Shown here one piece after another: positions 1-8,124 of a stretch of DNA of 29,342 nucleotides. How positions within the stretch are numbered: the first letter of the stretch is position 1; each line of letters begins with the position of its first letter. The position numbers and the translations under genes were made by a program. Origin of the DNA: Parapedobacter sp964613725 (GTDB lineage: Bacteria > Bacteroidota > Bacteroidia > Sphingobacteriales > Sphingobacteriaceae); contig CAZTJY010000040.1 of the NCBI GenBank assembly GCA_964613725.1, positions 1 through 29,342 on the forward strand. The letters are read 5' to 3'. Under the pieces are notes generated by a model. That model ran no database searches. It saw nothing but the letters and a program-made list of their open reading frames with translations, and was not told where the DNA came from.

Positions 1-1
1 G

Positions 2-2218
2 CGCTTGGCTTTCGGCCAAGGGGTATACCATTTCAAGCCTGACGGTACCGATTTCGAGTATTTGGCGACCACCAGCAACAATACGTGGGGGCTGGGGATG
101 ACCGAAGATAACAACGTGTTTATCTCTACAGCGAATAATACCCATAGCGCCTATTATTCAATGCCCGAACGATTGGTACAACGTCGCCTTCGGAATGAAG
201 ATAACCGGCAATCGGTCAATGCGGTGCAGAAAGTAGACGGCCATTATGAAGTACACGCCATGACGCCCAACCTCAGGCAAGTAGACGTGGTGGGTGGCTT
301 TACATCGGCGGCAGGACACCATTTCTATACCGCGCGCGATTACCCGCAAAGCTATTGGAATCGGGTGGCCTTTGTTACTGAGCCTACCGTACGCCTGGTA
401 CACAACGCAATCATCGAACCGGATGGTGCCGGCTTCAAAGAACACGACGGCTGGAACTTGGTGGCAAGTTCGGACGAATGGTTTGGCCCTATCCATTCGG
501 AAGTAGGTCCAGATGGCGCCGTGTGAATACTCGATTGGTACAATTTCATCATCCAGCACAACGTCTTCGTCCCGGCACAGGCGCCCTCGGAATTTGTATT
601 ACCCTTCATTGAGCAGCCCCACGGTCCGGGTAACGCATTTGAAAGTGATTTACGTGACAAAAAGTACGGGCGCGTGTATCGGTTGGTTTATAAAGATGCC
701 AAGCACAACACCGGATCCAAGCTTTCTAAAGACGACCCGGATGGCCTGTTAAAGGCGCTGAAGCGTGACAATAAATTTTGGCGTACCCACGCGCAGCGGC
801 TGTTGGTAGAACGCGGGCAGGCCGATGTTGCTGAGGATCTGATCCGGATTGCGAGCGACAGAAAAGTCGATAAAATCGGCTTGAACGCACCGGCCATCCA
901 CGCCTTATGGACCCTTCAGGGGTTGAATCTGATTGGCGAGCGAGACGATGTAGCCGATGCCGTGATTGCAGCCTTAACGCACCCATCGGCCGGTGTGCGC
1001 AAAGCGGCAATCCAAGTACTTCCGGTAACCGAAAAATTCAGCGATGCACTGTTGAGCAGTGGCGTGCTAGCCGATACCAGTCTGAATACCCGGCTCGCCG
1101 CATTCGTGAAGCTCACGGAATACCCCGCATCTGAGTCTGTCGCGAAAGCGCTGCTTGAGGCGACGAACGATTCGGCCAATGAACAGGACCGCTGGCTGTC
1201 CCAAGCGCTAGTTGCAGCCATCGCTCAACACGAGGACGCCTTCTTCCAATTGGCGTCGGCACCGGGCGCGAGCAGCTTTGCTACGCGCATATTGGAGTCG
1301 CTGGCTAACGAGGAGTATACCCTCGGCCGTCGAAGCCGCTTTCCGTTCTCACCCGACGTTTCCAACAAAGAAATCCACCTTCAAATGGAGGTCCATCGGC
1401 GCGACAACCAGCCTTATAACGGGCTGATCGTAGGGCAAGGCGATAAGACCGGCGGTTATGCGGTTTACGCGAAGAATAATCGGTTGTTTTTTGAGGTGTA
1501 TCAGCATGGCCAAACGTCAACGGTAACCTCGCGCGGAAATCTTCCCAACGAATTTGTGGCCGATGCCCGCCTAGCGGCGGATGGCTCAATGGAATTGCTG
1601 GTCAACGGCGCGAGTCAGGGCATTGCCAAAGCCATGCACCTGTTTGCGCAGTCGCCCGAACTTAACCTGCGTTCAGGAGAGGATTTCGGCGAAGCACATG
1701 CATTTGCTGACTACGGCGAGTCCTCGCGCTTCACCGGCAATGCCAACCGCATCACGGTAAGGCTATCTAAAGCAAATCGGTCTGCCACCGGAGCGCACGA
1801 TGATGCCGCCGCCGAAGCCGACCCCGCGGCTAATATGCCATCGGAACGGATTGAGCTGAAAGCGGTGAAAGACATCATGCAGTATGACAAGAAGCTGATT
1901 ACCGTCCCTGCCGGCAAACGGATTACCTTGGTATTTGAGAACCCTGATGGGATGCAGCATAACCTGCTGATTATCCAGCCCGGCACACTGGACATCGTGG
2001 GTAAGGCAGCTGATGATATGTTGCGCTCTTCTGAGGCTTACGAAAAGCAATACATCCCGTCGGTTCCGGAAGTGCTGCACCATACCCCCCTGGTGAATCC
2101 TGGAGAAAGTTTTACCCTGGAGTTTACCGCGCCTACCGAACCGGGGGATTACCCGTACGTATGTACATTCCCGGGGCATTGGCGTGGGATGAATGGTATT
2201 ATGCGCGTAGTTAAGTAA
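2..2218 (+). pseudogene. Propeller/HEAT/beta-sandwich/blue-copper protein, 3' part, interrupted by in-frame TGA
   Basis: The 5' end lies outside the window. One frame runs from base 2 to the TAA at 2216-2218 but is broken by TGA at 524-526. Around the stop the reading is GPDGAV-stop-ILDWYNF, where this family normally has a Trp (TGG), so one G-to-A change explains it. Visible parts in order: the end of a propeller-like domain of the DUF7133/PVC-type dehydrogenase kind (to about 640); alpha-helical HEAT-like repeats (about 740-1320); a beta-sandwich resembling the C-terminal domain of some arylsulfatases (about 1330-1770); and a plastocyanin/azurin-type cupredoxin (about 1845-2215). The cupredoxin keeps its copper ligands: His in MQHN (1958-1960), then Cys, His and Met in YVCTFPGHWRGM (Cys codon 2162-2164). 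It is probably an exported sugar dehydrogenase-like protein with a built-in electron acceptor; that role is inferred. A piece restarting at 674 would hold only the HEAT-to-copper part. A sequencing error is possible. Confidence 0.8.
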
Positions 2219-2244
2219 CAAAGAGAACCCAATAGAATTTAAAC

Positions 2245-2958
2245 ATGATGAACACGATGAAACTATTAGCGGGGTTGGCCTTATGGCTCATCACCGCGGG
2301 CGATGCACTCGGCCAAAACAAATCCATCCGCATTTTGATGGTGGGTGGCGGCGGCTCCCATGATTTCGGCCGTTGGTACGGTCAGGAAGACAAGAAAACA
2401 ATCGAGGCAGCCGGTAATTACCAGGTAACATATACCGAGAACACGGATTCTATACCGGCCTACCTGAAACAATCGGATCTCTTGATTTTGACGAACAATC
2501 AACCGATTAACACAGTGGGACAGGCTGCTATTACCAAGTTCGTCGAAAAGGGCCATGGGCTGCTGCTGTTGCATGCGGCGGTATGGTACAACTGGGCCGA
2601 TTGGCCAGCGTACAACTTGAATTATGTAGGCGGCGGGAGCAAGAGCCACGAGAAGCTCCAGGACATCAAAAATTTTGTAGTGAATGCCGGACACCCGATC
2701 ACACAGGGCGTTCCTGCAAAATTCGAGTTTGTTGATGAGTTGTATCGGTTCGTGCCAGACCCCGCTGCGAAAGGAATTGAGGTATTGGTCATTGGCCAAT
2801 CCAAGGAAACCGATGCGGTTTATCCGGGTGTGTTCACCGTGAAGCACCGGAAGGCAAAAATTGCCGGAATTACAACAGGCCACGACGAGCGTAGCCATCA
2901 GCACGAGGCTTACAAAACATTGTTGGTTAATGCCCTCAAATGGATTGCAAACGAATAG
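2245..2958 (+). CDS. ThuA-like domain protein, exported
   Basis: 237 aa. Residues 1-23 form a signal peptide (hydrophobic LLAGLALWLITAGDALG). The rest is a single ThuA-like domain with a class I glutamine-amidotransferase-like fold: an N-terminal strand followed by a Gly-rich turn with His (MVGGGGSHDFGRW), a mid-domain GHGLLLLHAAVW strand-turn, and a late ITTGHDERSHQHEAYKTLL segment. ThuA proteins are linked to disaccharide use and 3-keto-sugar metabolism, and in Bacteroidota and Planctomycetota they often sit beside Gfo/Idh oxidoreductases and TIM-barrel isomerases, as here. The exact reaction is not established. It starts 26 nt after the preceding gene and 33 nt before the oxidoreductase, so it is probably in the same transcript. 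The second Met codon (2248) is an equally good start. Confidence 0.88.
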   Translation: MMNTMKLLAGLALWLITAGDALGQNKSIRILMVGGGGSHDFGRWYGQEDKKTIEAAGNYQVTYTENTDSIPAYLKQSDLLILTNNQPINTVGQAAITKFVEKGHGLLLLHAAVWYNWADWPAYNLNYVGGGSKSHEKLQDIKNFVVNAGHPITQGVPAKFEFVDELYRFVPDPAAKGIEVLVIGQSKETDAVYPGVFTVKHRKAKIAGITTGHDERSHQHEAYKTLLVNALKWIANE

Positions 2959-2991
2959 AAGAATATAATTAGCTAAAAACAAGAAGAGAAC

Positions 2992-4101
2992 ATGTCACAA
3001 ATCACTGTCGTTATCGTAGGAATGGGTTTCGGGAAAGAGTTTATACCCATTTATCAAAAGCATCCGAATATCAAAGCTGTTGGGATTTGCACACGCAATG
3101 AACAGACACTTAATGAGCTAAAAACAAAATTCAACCTCGATGATGATTTGGTTTTCACCGATTTCGAAGACGTCGTTAAACGCGAGGATGTGGATGCGAT
3201 CCACGTGGTAACCCCTGTGCCGGAACATGCCCGCATGACGTTGGCATCGCTCAACGCGAATAAGCATACGGCGTGCACCATTCCCATGGCGATGACCGTG
3301 GAAGACTGCGAGGCAATCGTTGCAGCCAAACGCAAATCGGGCAAAGTGTATATGATGATGGAAACCGCGCTGTATACCCGCGAGTTCCTCTATGGGTTGA
3401 AATTGGCAGAAACCGGGCAACTGGGTAAAATCCAATTCGTCCGCGGCTCGCATATCCAAGACATGAGCATGGAAGGATGGGCCGAGTATTGGAAAGGCTA
3501 TCCGCCCATGTTGAACGGAACGCACGCGATTTCGCCACTGTTGCGCATCAACAACACCATTGCGGAATCGGTGGTCTGCCACGGTTCCGGGCGGCTATCG
3601 GACGATTTGGCCAGCCGATACAACGCACCCTATGCGGTAGAGACGGCTACATTCAAGTTAAAAGGTACCGATGTTGTGGCCGAAGCCACCCGTTCCCTTT
3701 TTGATGTGGTACGGCAGTATCGCGAGAGCTACGATGTGTATGGAACGAAGATGTCATTCGAGTGGGAGCAATTGCAAGACGAGGAGCATGTGATATTCGA
3801 CGGCGGTGAAAACGCACGGCGCATTGATGTGCCGGATACCGATGAGTTATTGATTCCGGAAATTGCTGATTTCACCAAGCGTGAGCGCATTGACGACCCG
3901 AACCACGTGTCGTTCCTTCAAGGTGCTGGCCACGGCGGTTCGCACCCCCACCTCGTACAGGAATTCGTTGCTGCTATCGTCGAAGGCCGCGACTCGGCCG
4001 TGGATGCGGCACTTGCAGCAAACTATACGTGTGCGGGTATCTGTGCGCATGAATCGGCCATGAAAGGCGGTGTACGTGTGGAAATTCCAAGTTTTGAATA
4101 A
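2992..4101 (+). CDS. Gfo/Idh/MocA-family oxidoreductase (lacks the EKP motif)
   Basis: 369 aa, a usual length for the family. The N-terminal Rossmann domain has ITVVIVGMGFGKEF at residues 4-17, a slightly altered NAD(P)-binding glycine loop, and the C-terminal half is the alpha/beta dimerisation and substrate domain. Members typically oxidise or reduce a sugar hydroxyl with NAD(P). The family's E-K-P motif, whose Lys is catalytic, is replaced by T96-I97-P98 (CTIPMAMT), although the His in the later NGTHAISPLLRI motif (H178) is kept. Either the protein uses a divergent mechanism or it belongs to a subgroup without the Lys. No signal peptide is present, so it is cytoplasmic, unlike the exported ThuA protein before it. 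It is followed 35 nt later by the epimerase gene, which suggests sequential steps on the same sugar. Confidence 0.9.
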   Translation: MSQITVVIVGMGFGKEFIPIYQKHPNIKAVGICTRNEQTLNELKTKFNLDDDLVFTDFEDVVKREDVDAIHVVTPVPEHARMTLASLNANKHTACTIPMAMTVEDCEAIVAAKRKSGKVYMMMETALYTREFLYGLKLAETGQLGKIQFVRGSHIQDMSMEGWAEYWKGYPPMLNGTHAISPLLRINNTIAESVVCHGSGRLSDDLASRYNAPYAVETATFKLKGTDVVAEATRSLFDVVRQYRESYDVYGTKMSFEWEQLQDEEHVIFDGGENARRIDVPDTDELLIPEIADFTKRERIDDPNHVSFLQGAGHGGSHPHLVQEFVAAIVEGRDSAVDAALAANYTCAGICAHESAMKGGVRVEIPSFE

Positions 4102-4136
4102 ATTATTGGTTCATAAGTTAAGTTAGTTGGTTTTAA

Positions 4137-4988
4137 ATGATGCATATAGGAATTAGCACATTTGTTTGGGTTTCACCGTTTTCAACGGCGTCGTTCGACG
4201 TATTGCGCAAGGCGAAAGACATCGGTTACGACGTGATTGAAATCGCTGTGGAAGATCGTGAACTGATCGATTGGGTAGCCTTGAAGAAGGTAGCGCGTGA
4301 ATTGGGCTTGCGTGTGACGGTCAGTGGTGCTTTTGGTATGGACCGCGATATTTCCAGCGAGCGACCTGAAATCCGGGCGAATGGGCTTTCCTATATCATC
4401 GACTGTTTGGAAATCGCCAACGATTTCGAAAGCCCTGTGTTTGGCGGACCGCTGTATTCGGCGGTCGGCAAAACGCGGTTGGTTTCTGCTGAGCAGAAGG
4501 TGCAGGAAAAGCAGTGGTGCCAGGAAAACCTCTACCAAGCCATCCGACGTGCCGAAGGACTCGGCGTCACCTTGGCGCTCGAGCCGCTAAATCGTTTTGA
4601 AACCGATATGGTCAATACGGTGGACCAAGCGATAGCCATCGTAGACGACTTGAACAGCCCGTACTTGAAGATTTTATTGGATACGTTCCATAGCAACATC
4701 GAAGAAAAAGACATTCCAGCCAGCATCATCAAGTTGGGCGACCGGCTGGTCCATATCCAAGCCAACGAGAATGACCGCGGAACACCTGGGACAGGCCACT
4801 TGGACTGGTTGGGTATACGGGATGCGCTTCGCACGATAGGCTATGACGGAAGCTTGGTCATTGAAACCTTTGGTGCGCCTTCCAAAGAGCTGGCCCGGGC
4901 GGCCAGTATTTGGCGGCCGTTGGCCAACAGTGCCGATGAGCTGGCAACTGAAGGGTTCGCCTTTTTAAAAGAAACATTTTGCTTGTGA
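4137..4988 (+). CDS. Sugar phosphate isomerase/epimerase-type TIM barrel (tagatose/psicose 3-epimerase-like)
   Basis: 283 aa, the normal size for the xylose-isomerase-like TIM-barrel superfamily. Motifs match ketose 3-epimerases: E149 in LALEPLNRFETD, D182 and H185 in ILLDTFHSN, H206-x-Q208 followed by ENDRGTPGTGHLDW, and E243 in LVIETFG. E149, D182, a residue in the HxQ segment and E243 would form the metal site. By spacing from R214, Q208 falls where the better-known epimerases have the metal-binding His; related hydroxypyruvate-isomerase-like enzymes also show an HxQ pattern. No signal peptide, so cytoplasmic. Likely role: isomerising or epimerising a keto-sugar made by the neighbouring oxidoreductase (inference from position). 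The gene begins ATGATG; start 4140 is equally possible. Confidence 0.88.
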   Translation: MMHIGISTFVWVSPFSTASFDVLRKAKDIGYDVIEIAVEDRELIDWVALKKVARELGLRVTVSGAFGMDRDISSERPEIRANGLSYIIDCLEIANDFESPVFGGPLYSAVGKTRLVSAEQKVQEKQWCQENLYQAIRRAEGLGVTLALEPLNRFETDMVNTVDQAIAIVDDLNSPYLKILLDTFHSNIEEKDIPASIIKLGDRLVHIQANENDRGTPGTGHLDWLGIRDALRTIGYDGSLVIETFGAPSKELARAASIWRPLANSADELATEGFAFLKETFCL

Positions 4989-5034
4989 TGCATCCCTGAT
5001 GTATCAATATTTGATTATTTATAAATACTAAGTT

Positions 5035-6243
5035 ATGAGAAGAAGGGAGTTTATCTACATGCTGAATGCCGGCGTAGCGGCAAGCGTATTATCGAAAACG
5101 GCTTTTGGTGGCGTATTCAGGAGCCGACCGGGCGCAGCGCGTATGCAAGAAGAACTAGGTTACCATACCATTCAGTCGGTGACTTTTGGTGATGTGCGGA
5201 TGCAATACCCGCGTTTTGTGGGGAAGAACGCTCGGCTGGATGTACATGGTTATGGTCCGCGTATAGGCATTTGTACCATTACGACAGACAAAGGTGCCAC
5301 GGGTTGGGCTTCTCTTCGGGGCGGTCGCGGCGATGCCGAACGGCGCGTTTCCGAACTGGTGGGCAAGAAGTTGTCGGACGTTTTCCACGTTGATGCCGGT
5401 ATCACCGACGATCGGTACATCCCCTTCGATATCGCCTTGCATGACTTGGCAGGTGTGGCGTTAAACAAACCAGTATATGCATTACTGGGCCGTGAAACGC
5501 CGTTTACCACAAAGTATTATAGCGGCATGATTTATTTCGATGACCTCGAGCCTGCCCATGCACCGGGAGGCATCGATAAGGTATTGGCCAACTGCCGCTA
5601 TGATTATGACTACGGCTACCGCCAGTTCAAATTGAAAATCGGCCGCGGGCACCGTTGGATGTCTCAAAAGGAAGGGTTGGCCCGGGATATCGAGGTCACC
5701 AAACGGGTGGCCGAGGCATTTCCCGATTGCGAGATCTTGGTAGACGGCAACAACGGGTTTACCGTTAGTGAATTTATCGAATACCTCGAAGGGATCGGCA
5801 ATACGCAGCTATTTTGGATTGAAGAACCGTTCCATGAAACCGTTCAGGATTACCGGGCACTGCGCGACTGGATGGCAAAGAACAAGGTGAAGAGTTTGCT
5901 AGCGGAGGGCGAGGCCGATCCGGACCCCGCATTACTAGACGAGTTGATGCGGCAAAAGCTGATGGACGTGCACATCTCCGATATCGAGGGGCTGGGATTC
6001 ACGAATTGGCGCAAGCTTATGCCATCGCTGGTACAATATGGCGTGCAGGCGTCGCCCCATGCTTGGGGTTCACTCCTTAAAACATTCTATACGGCTCACA
6101 TGGCCGGCGGTTTGGGCAATACGGTAACGATTGAAGGGGTTACGAGCACGTCTGACGACGTTGATCTCAGTGCATACACCATCAAGGACGGGAAATTAGT
6201 GCCGCCAACTGCACCGGGCTTTGGGCTAACCTTGTTGAGGTAG
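5035..6243 (+). CDS. Mandelate racemase/muconate lactonizing enzyme-family dehydratase with Tat-type signal
   Basis: 402 aa, enolase superfamily. The start MRRREFIYML followed by a hydrophobic stretch resembles a twin-arginine signal, common in Bacteroidota sugar-acid enzymes, so a periplasmic location is likely. After the capping domain, the barrel residues are K199-x-K201 (FKLKIG), D237 with N239 (LVDGNNG), E263/E264 (WIEEPF), E291 (LLAEGEAD), and a late His H342 (ASPHAWGS). This K-x-K plus His set is typical of acid-sugar dehydratases and racemases that abstract the proton next to a carboxylate; the substrate cannot be named from the sequence. It is the last gene of the cassette, 46 nt after the epimerase. 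No convincing terminator follows. Confidence 0.88.
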   Translation: MRRREFIYMLNAGVAASVLSKTAFGGVFRSRPGAARMQEELGYHTIQSVTFGDVRMQYPRFVGKNARLDVHGYGPRIGICTITTDKGATGWASLRGGRGDAERRVSELVGKKLSDVFHVDAGITDDRYIPFDIALHDLAGVALNKPVYALLGRETPFTTKYYSGMIYFDDLEPAHAPGGIDKVLANCRYDYDYGYRQFKLKIGRGHRWMSQKEGLARDIEVTKRVAEAFPDCEILVDGNNGFTVSEFIEYLEGIGNTQLFWIEEPFHETVQDYRALRDWMAKNKVKSLLAEGEADPDPALLDELMRQKLMDVHISDIEGLGFTNWRKLMPSLVQYGVQASPHAWGSLLKTFYTAHMAGGLGNTVTIEGVTSTSDDVDLSAYTIKDGKLVPPTAPGFGLTLLR

Positions 6244-6642
6244 TCTTGGTAGGGGACATCTTTCGCTCCCAAATATTTTTAGCTTAAGTTGATAAAACGA
6301 TTTAGTTACCAAGCCGAGATGACATGTAATTCACGTAACTGCATACAGTTATAATCCATAAAACAAAAACAATAGAAACGATGAGTAAAACTTTACTTAC
6401 AGCACGCCAATGGCGTGTTGGGCGCGGGTATCTCCTGGTGATTTCCCCGCCGTAATTGTCAGTCAAGGTCGTACCAATTATATGAACCCGTAGCAGCCGT
6501 TAGCGACCAAGCCTAATCATGGTAGTTGTAAGCGCCGTTTGCCGTGTGTGTACCATACCACGGTGCCGAATTATTGGCTTTTTTGAGGCTGTCTGCGCTA
6601 TTTTAAACCATTGAAAATGAATATTAACCGAGGATTATTATT
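6244..6642. other. Intergenic region with gene relics
   Basis: About 400 bases with no intact gene. The first half (about 6330-6455) resembles the leader and start of the second susC (14660-14761); see the pseudogene entry at 6381. The second half (6459-6605) carries a coding-like frame on the minus strand with one internal stop; see findings. No TAnnTTTG box or T-tract hairpin was found, so how the following operon is transcribed is unclear: either readthrough from the cassette or a promoter that was not recognised. Confidence 0.6.
6381..6455 (+). pseudogene. Remnant of a susC 5' end (24 codons)
   Basis: The first 15 codons align without gaps to the start of the susC gene at 14717: MSKTLLTARQWRVGR here against MSKALLVTLLWCVGL there. 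The 50 nt upstream also match: ATACAGTTATAA followed by an A-rich AAAACAAAA stretch leading to ATGAGTAAA. After about 45 nt the similarity stops and a TAA closes the frame. The hydrophobic core of the signal peptide is damaged by Arg and Gln. This looks like the stump of a deleted susC or of a duplicated leader. A short translated leader peptide is a less likely alternative. Confidence 0.55.
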
Positions 6643-8124
6643 ATGAGAATGATGCAAATCATGAAAAGTGATAAACAGCCACTGCGCTTGGTGATAGTGG
6701 CCTTTATCGTACTAAGCTTTGGTGGCTGCAAGGATAGCAATCCCACCGTGGATGCCGTACAACCGTTTGACCCCTCCAAGCCGGTTGTCGTGTCCGATTT
6801 TAATCCCAAATCGGGCGGCATGGGGCAACGTCTTGTGATTTACGGACAGAACTTCGGGGATGACGCCGAAAATGTGTCGGTGTTTATAGGTGGAAAGAAA
6901 GCGAAAGTAATCAATGTGCGGGGCGAGTCGCTCTATTGCTTGGTGCCGAAGCAAGCGTTTAGCGGCGAAATCGAAGTACGCGTGTCGGATGACAGCAGGC
7001 AGGTGATCGGTAAATCGCCGCAGGCATTCGACTACCAGCGTAAGATGGTCGTCTCTACCGTTGTCGGATATCGCAACGATCGGGGAGATGAACCCTGGAA
7101 AGACGGAAAATTTAAAGATGCTGATGAGACGAAAATGGCAAGTGGCTTTTGGGAACCGTCTTTCATGAAATTCGATCCGCTAAATCCGAAGCATTTATGG
7201 ATGACGTTTGACTTTAATAACGGACTTTACCTGATTAATTTCGAGGACAGTACCGTGACGAAAAAGCGCTCGGATTTCGACCGTCCCCGCAGTATCGATT
7301 TTACGCTTGACGGCCAGCACATGATCATTGCGGAAGACCGCGGGGGAGAAAACGACCGGGCAACCTATCGGTTGTCGCGCGACAAAGACTGGCAAGACCG
7401 GGAAATCCTGACGAGGTATAGGCAGTGTAATGGGGCAACCATCCATCCCGTCAACGGCGAAATGTATTTCAACAGTTACGAAAAGGGGCAGTTTTTCCGC
7501 TTTGACCTGAATAAATACTTTGAAGAAGGGCTGGGGGATAAGGATTATGAAACCTTGTTTGTGGTGCACGACCCGCAATGGGAATATAAAATCTTTATGC
7601 ACCCGACGGGTAACTATGCTTATATCCTGGTCATTAACCAGCACTATATCCTCCGGGTGGATTATAATTGGGAGAAGGAACAATTCAACCAGCCTTATCT
7701 GGTAGCCGGCCAGCTTAGAGCTGCGGGGTATGAAGATGGCGTGGGCTCGTCGGTCCGCCTACGGAATCCCTACCAAGGGGTGTTCGTGAAAAATACCGAT
7801 TACGTGGACGCGGGCAAGCCCGACGAATACGATTTTTATTTCACCGAGCAGCATAACCATGCCATCCGAAAGCTGACGCCAGAAGGGAGTGTGACCACGT
7901 TCGCGGGAAGAGGAAGCTCCAGTATCAATAATGACCCCTGGGGCTATGTAGATGGGGATTTACGGGAGGAAGCGCGATTTAATCAGCCCACGGGCATTGC
8001 TTACAACGAGGCGGAAGGCGCCTTTTACATTGGCGACAAGGATAACCGAAGGATACGCAAGATCGCCTTGGAAGAAATGGATGACGACCAATTAGACAAC
8101 AATAATGAAGGAAATGATGACTAG
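6643..8124 (+). CDS. IPT/TIG plus NHL-repeat surface lipoprotein
   Basis: 493 aa. The lipoprotein signal ends at C29 (LSFGGC) and is followed by acidic and polar residues of the kind linked to surface export in Bacteroidota. Residues about 45-130 form an IPT/TIG immunoglobulin-like domain (SDFNPKSGGMGQRLVIYGQN). The rest is a beta-propeller with NHL-type blades, best seen near the C-terminus (FYFTEQHNHAIRKLTPEG; ARFNQPTGIAYNEAEG; FYIGDKDNRRIRKI). Proteins of this build occur beside susCD genes and are thought to bind glycan at the surface, as SusE/F do; the ligand is unknown. The C-terminus is a short Asp/Asn/Glu tail. Its last 20 nt overlap the susC gene, so the two are translationally linked. 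Several in-frame ATGs (6643, 6649, 6652, 6661) make the exact start uncertain. Confidence 0.85.
   Translation: MRMMQIMKSDKQPLRLVIVAFIVLSFGGCKDSNPTVDAVQPFDPSKPVVVSDFNPKSGGMGQRLVIYGQNFGDDAENVSVFIGGKKAKVINVRGESLYCLVPKQAFSGEIEVRVSDDSRQVIGKSPQAFDYQRKMVVSTVVGYRNDRGDEPWKDGKFKDADETKMASGFWEPSFMKFDPLNPKHLWMTFDFNNGLYLINFEDSTVTKKRSDFDRPRSIDFTLDGQHMIIAEDRGGENDRATYRLSRDKDWQDREILTRYRQCNGATIHPVNGEMYFNSYEKGQFFRFDLNKYFEEGLGDKDYETLFVVHDPQWEYKIFMHPTGNYAYILVINQHYILRVDYNWEKEQFNQPYLVAGQLRAAGYEDGVGSSVRLRNPYQGVFVKNTDYVDAGKPDEYDFYFTEQHNHAIRKLTPEGSVTTFAGRGSSSINNDPWGYVDGDLREEARFNQPTGIAYNEAEGAFYIGDKDNRRIRKIALEEMDDDQLDNNNEGNDD

Noticed and set aside
2281..2982. Long minus-strand open frame opposite the ThuA gene
   Set aside because: It is the antisense shadow of a well-supported gene, with no recognisable domain and a Cys/Leu-rich composition typical of shadows.
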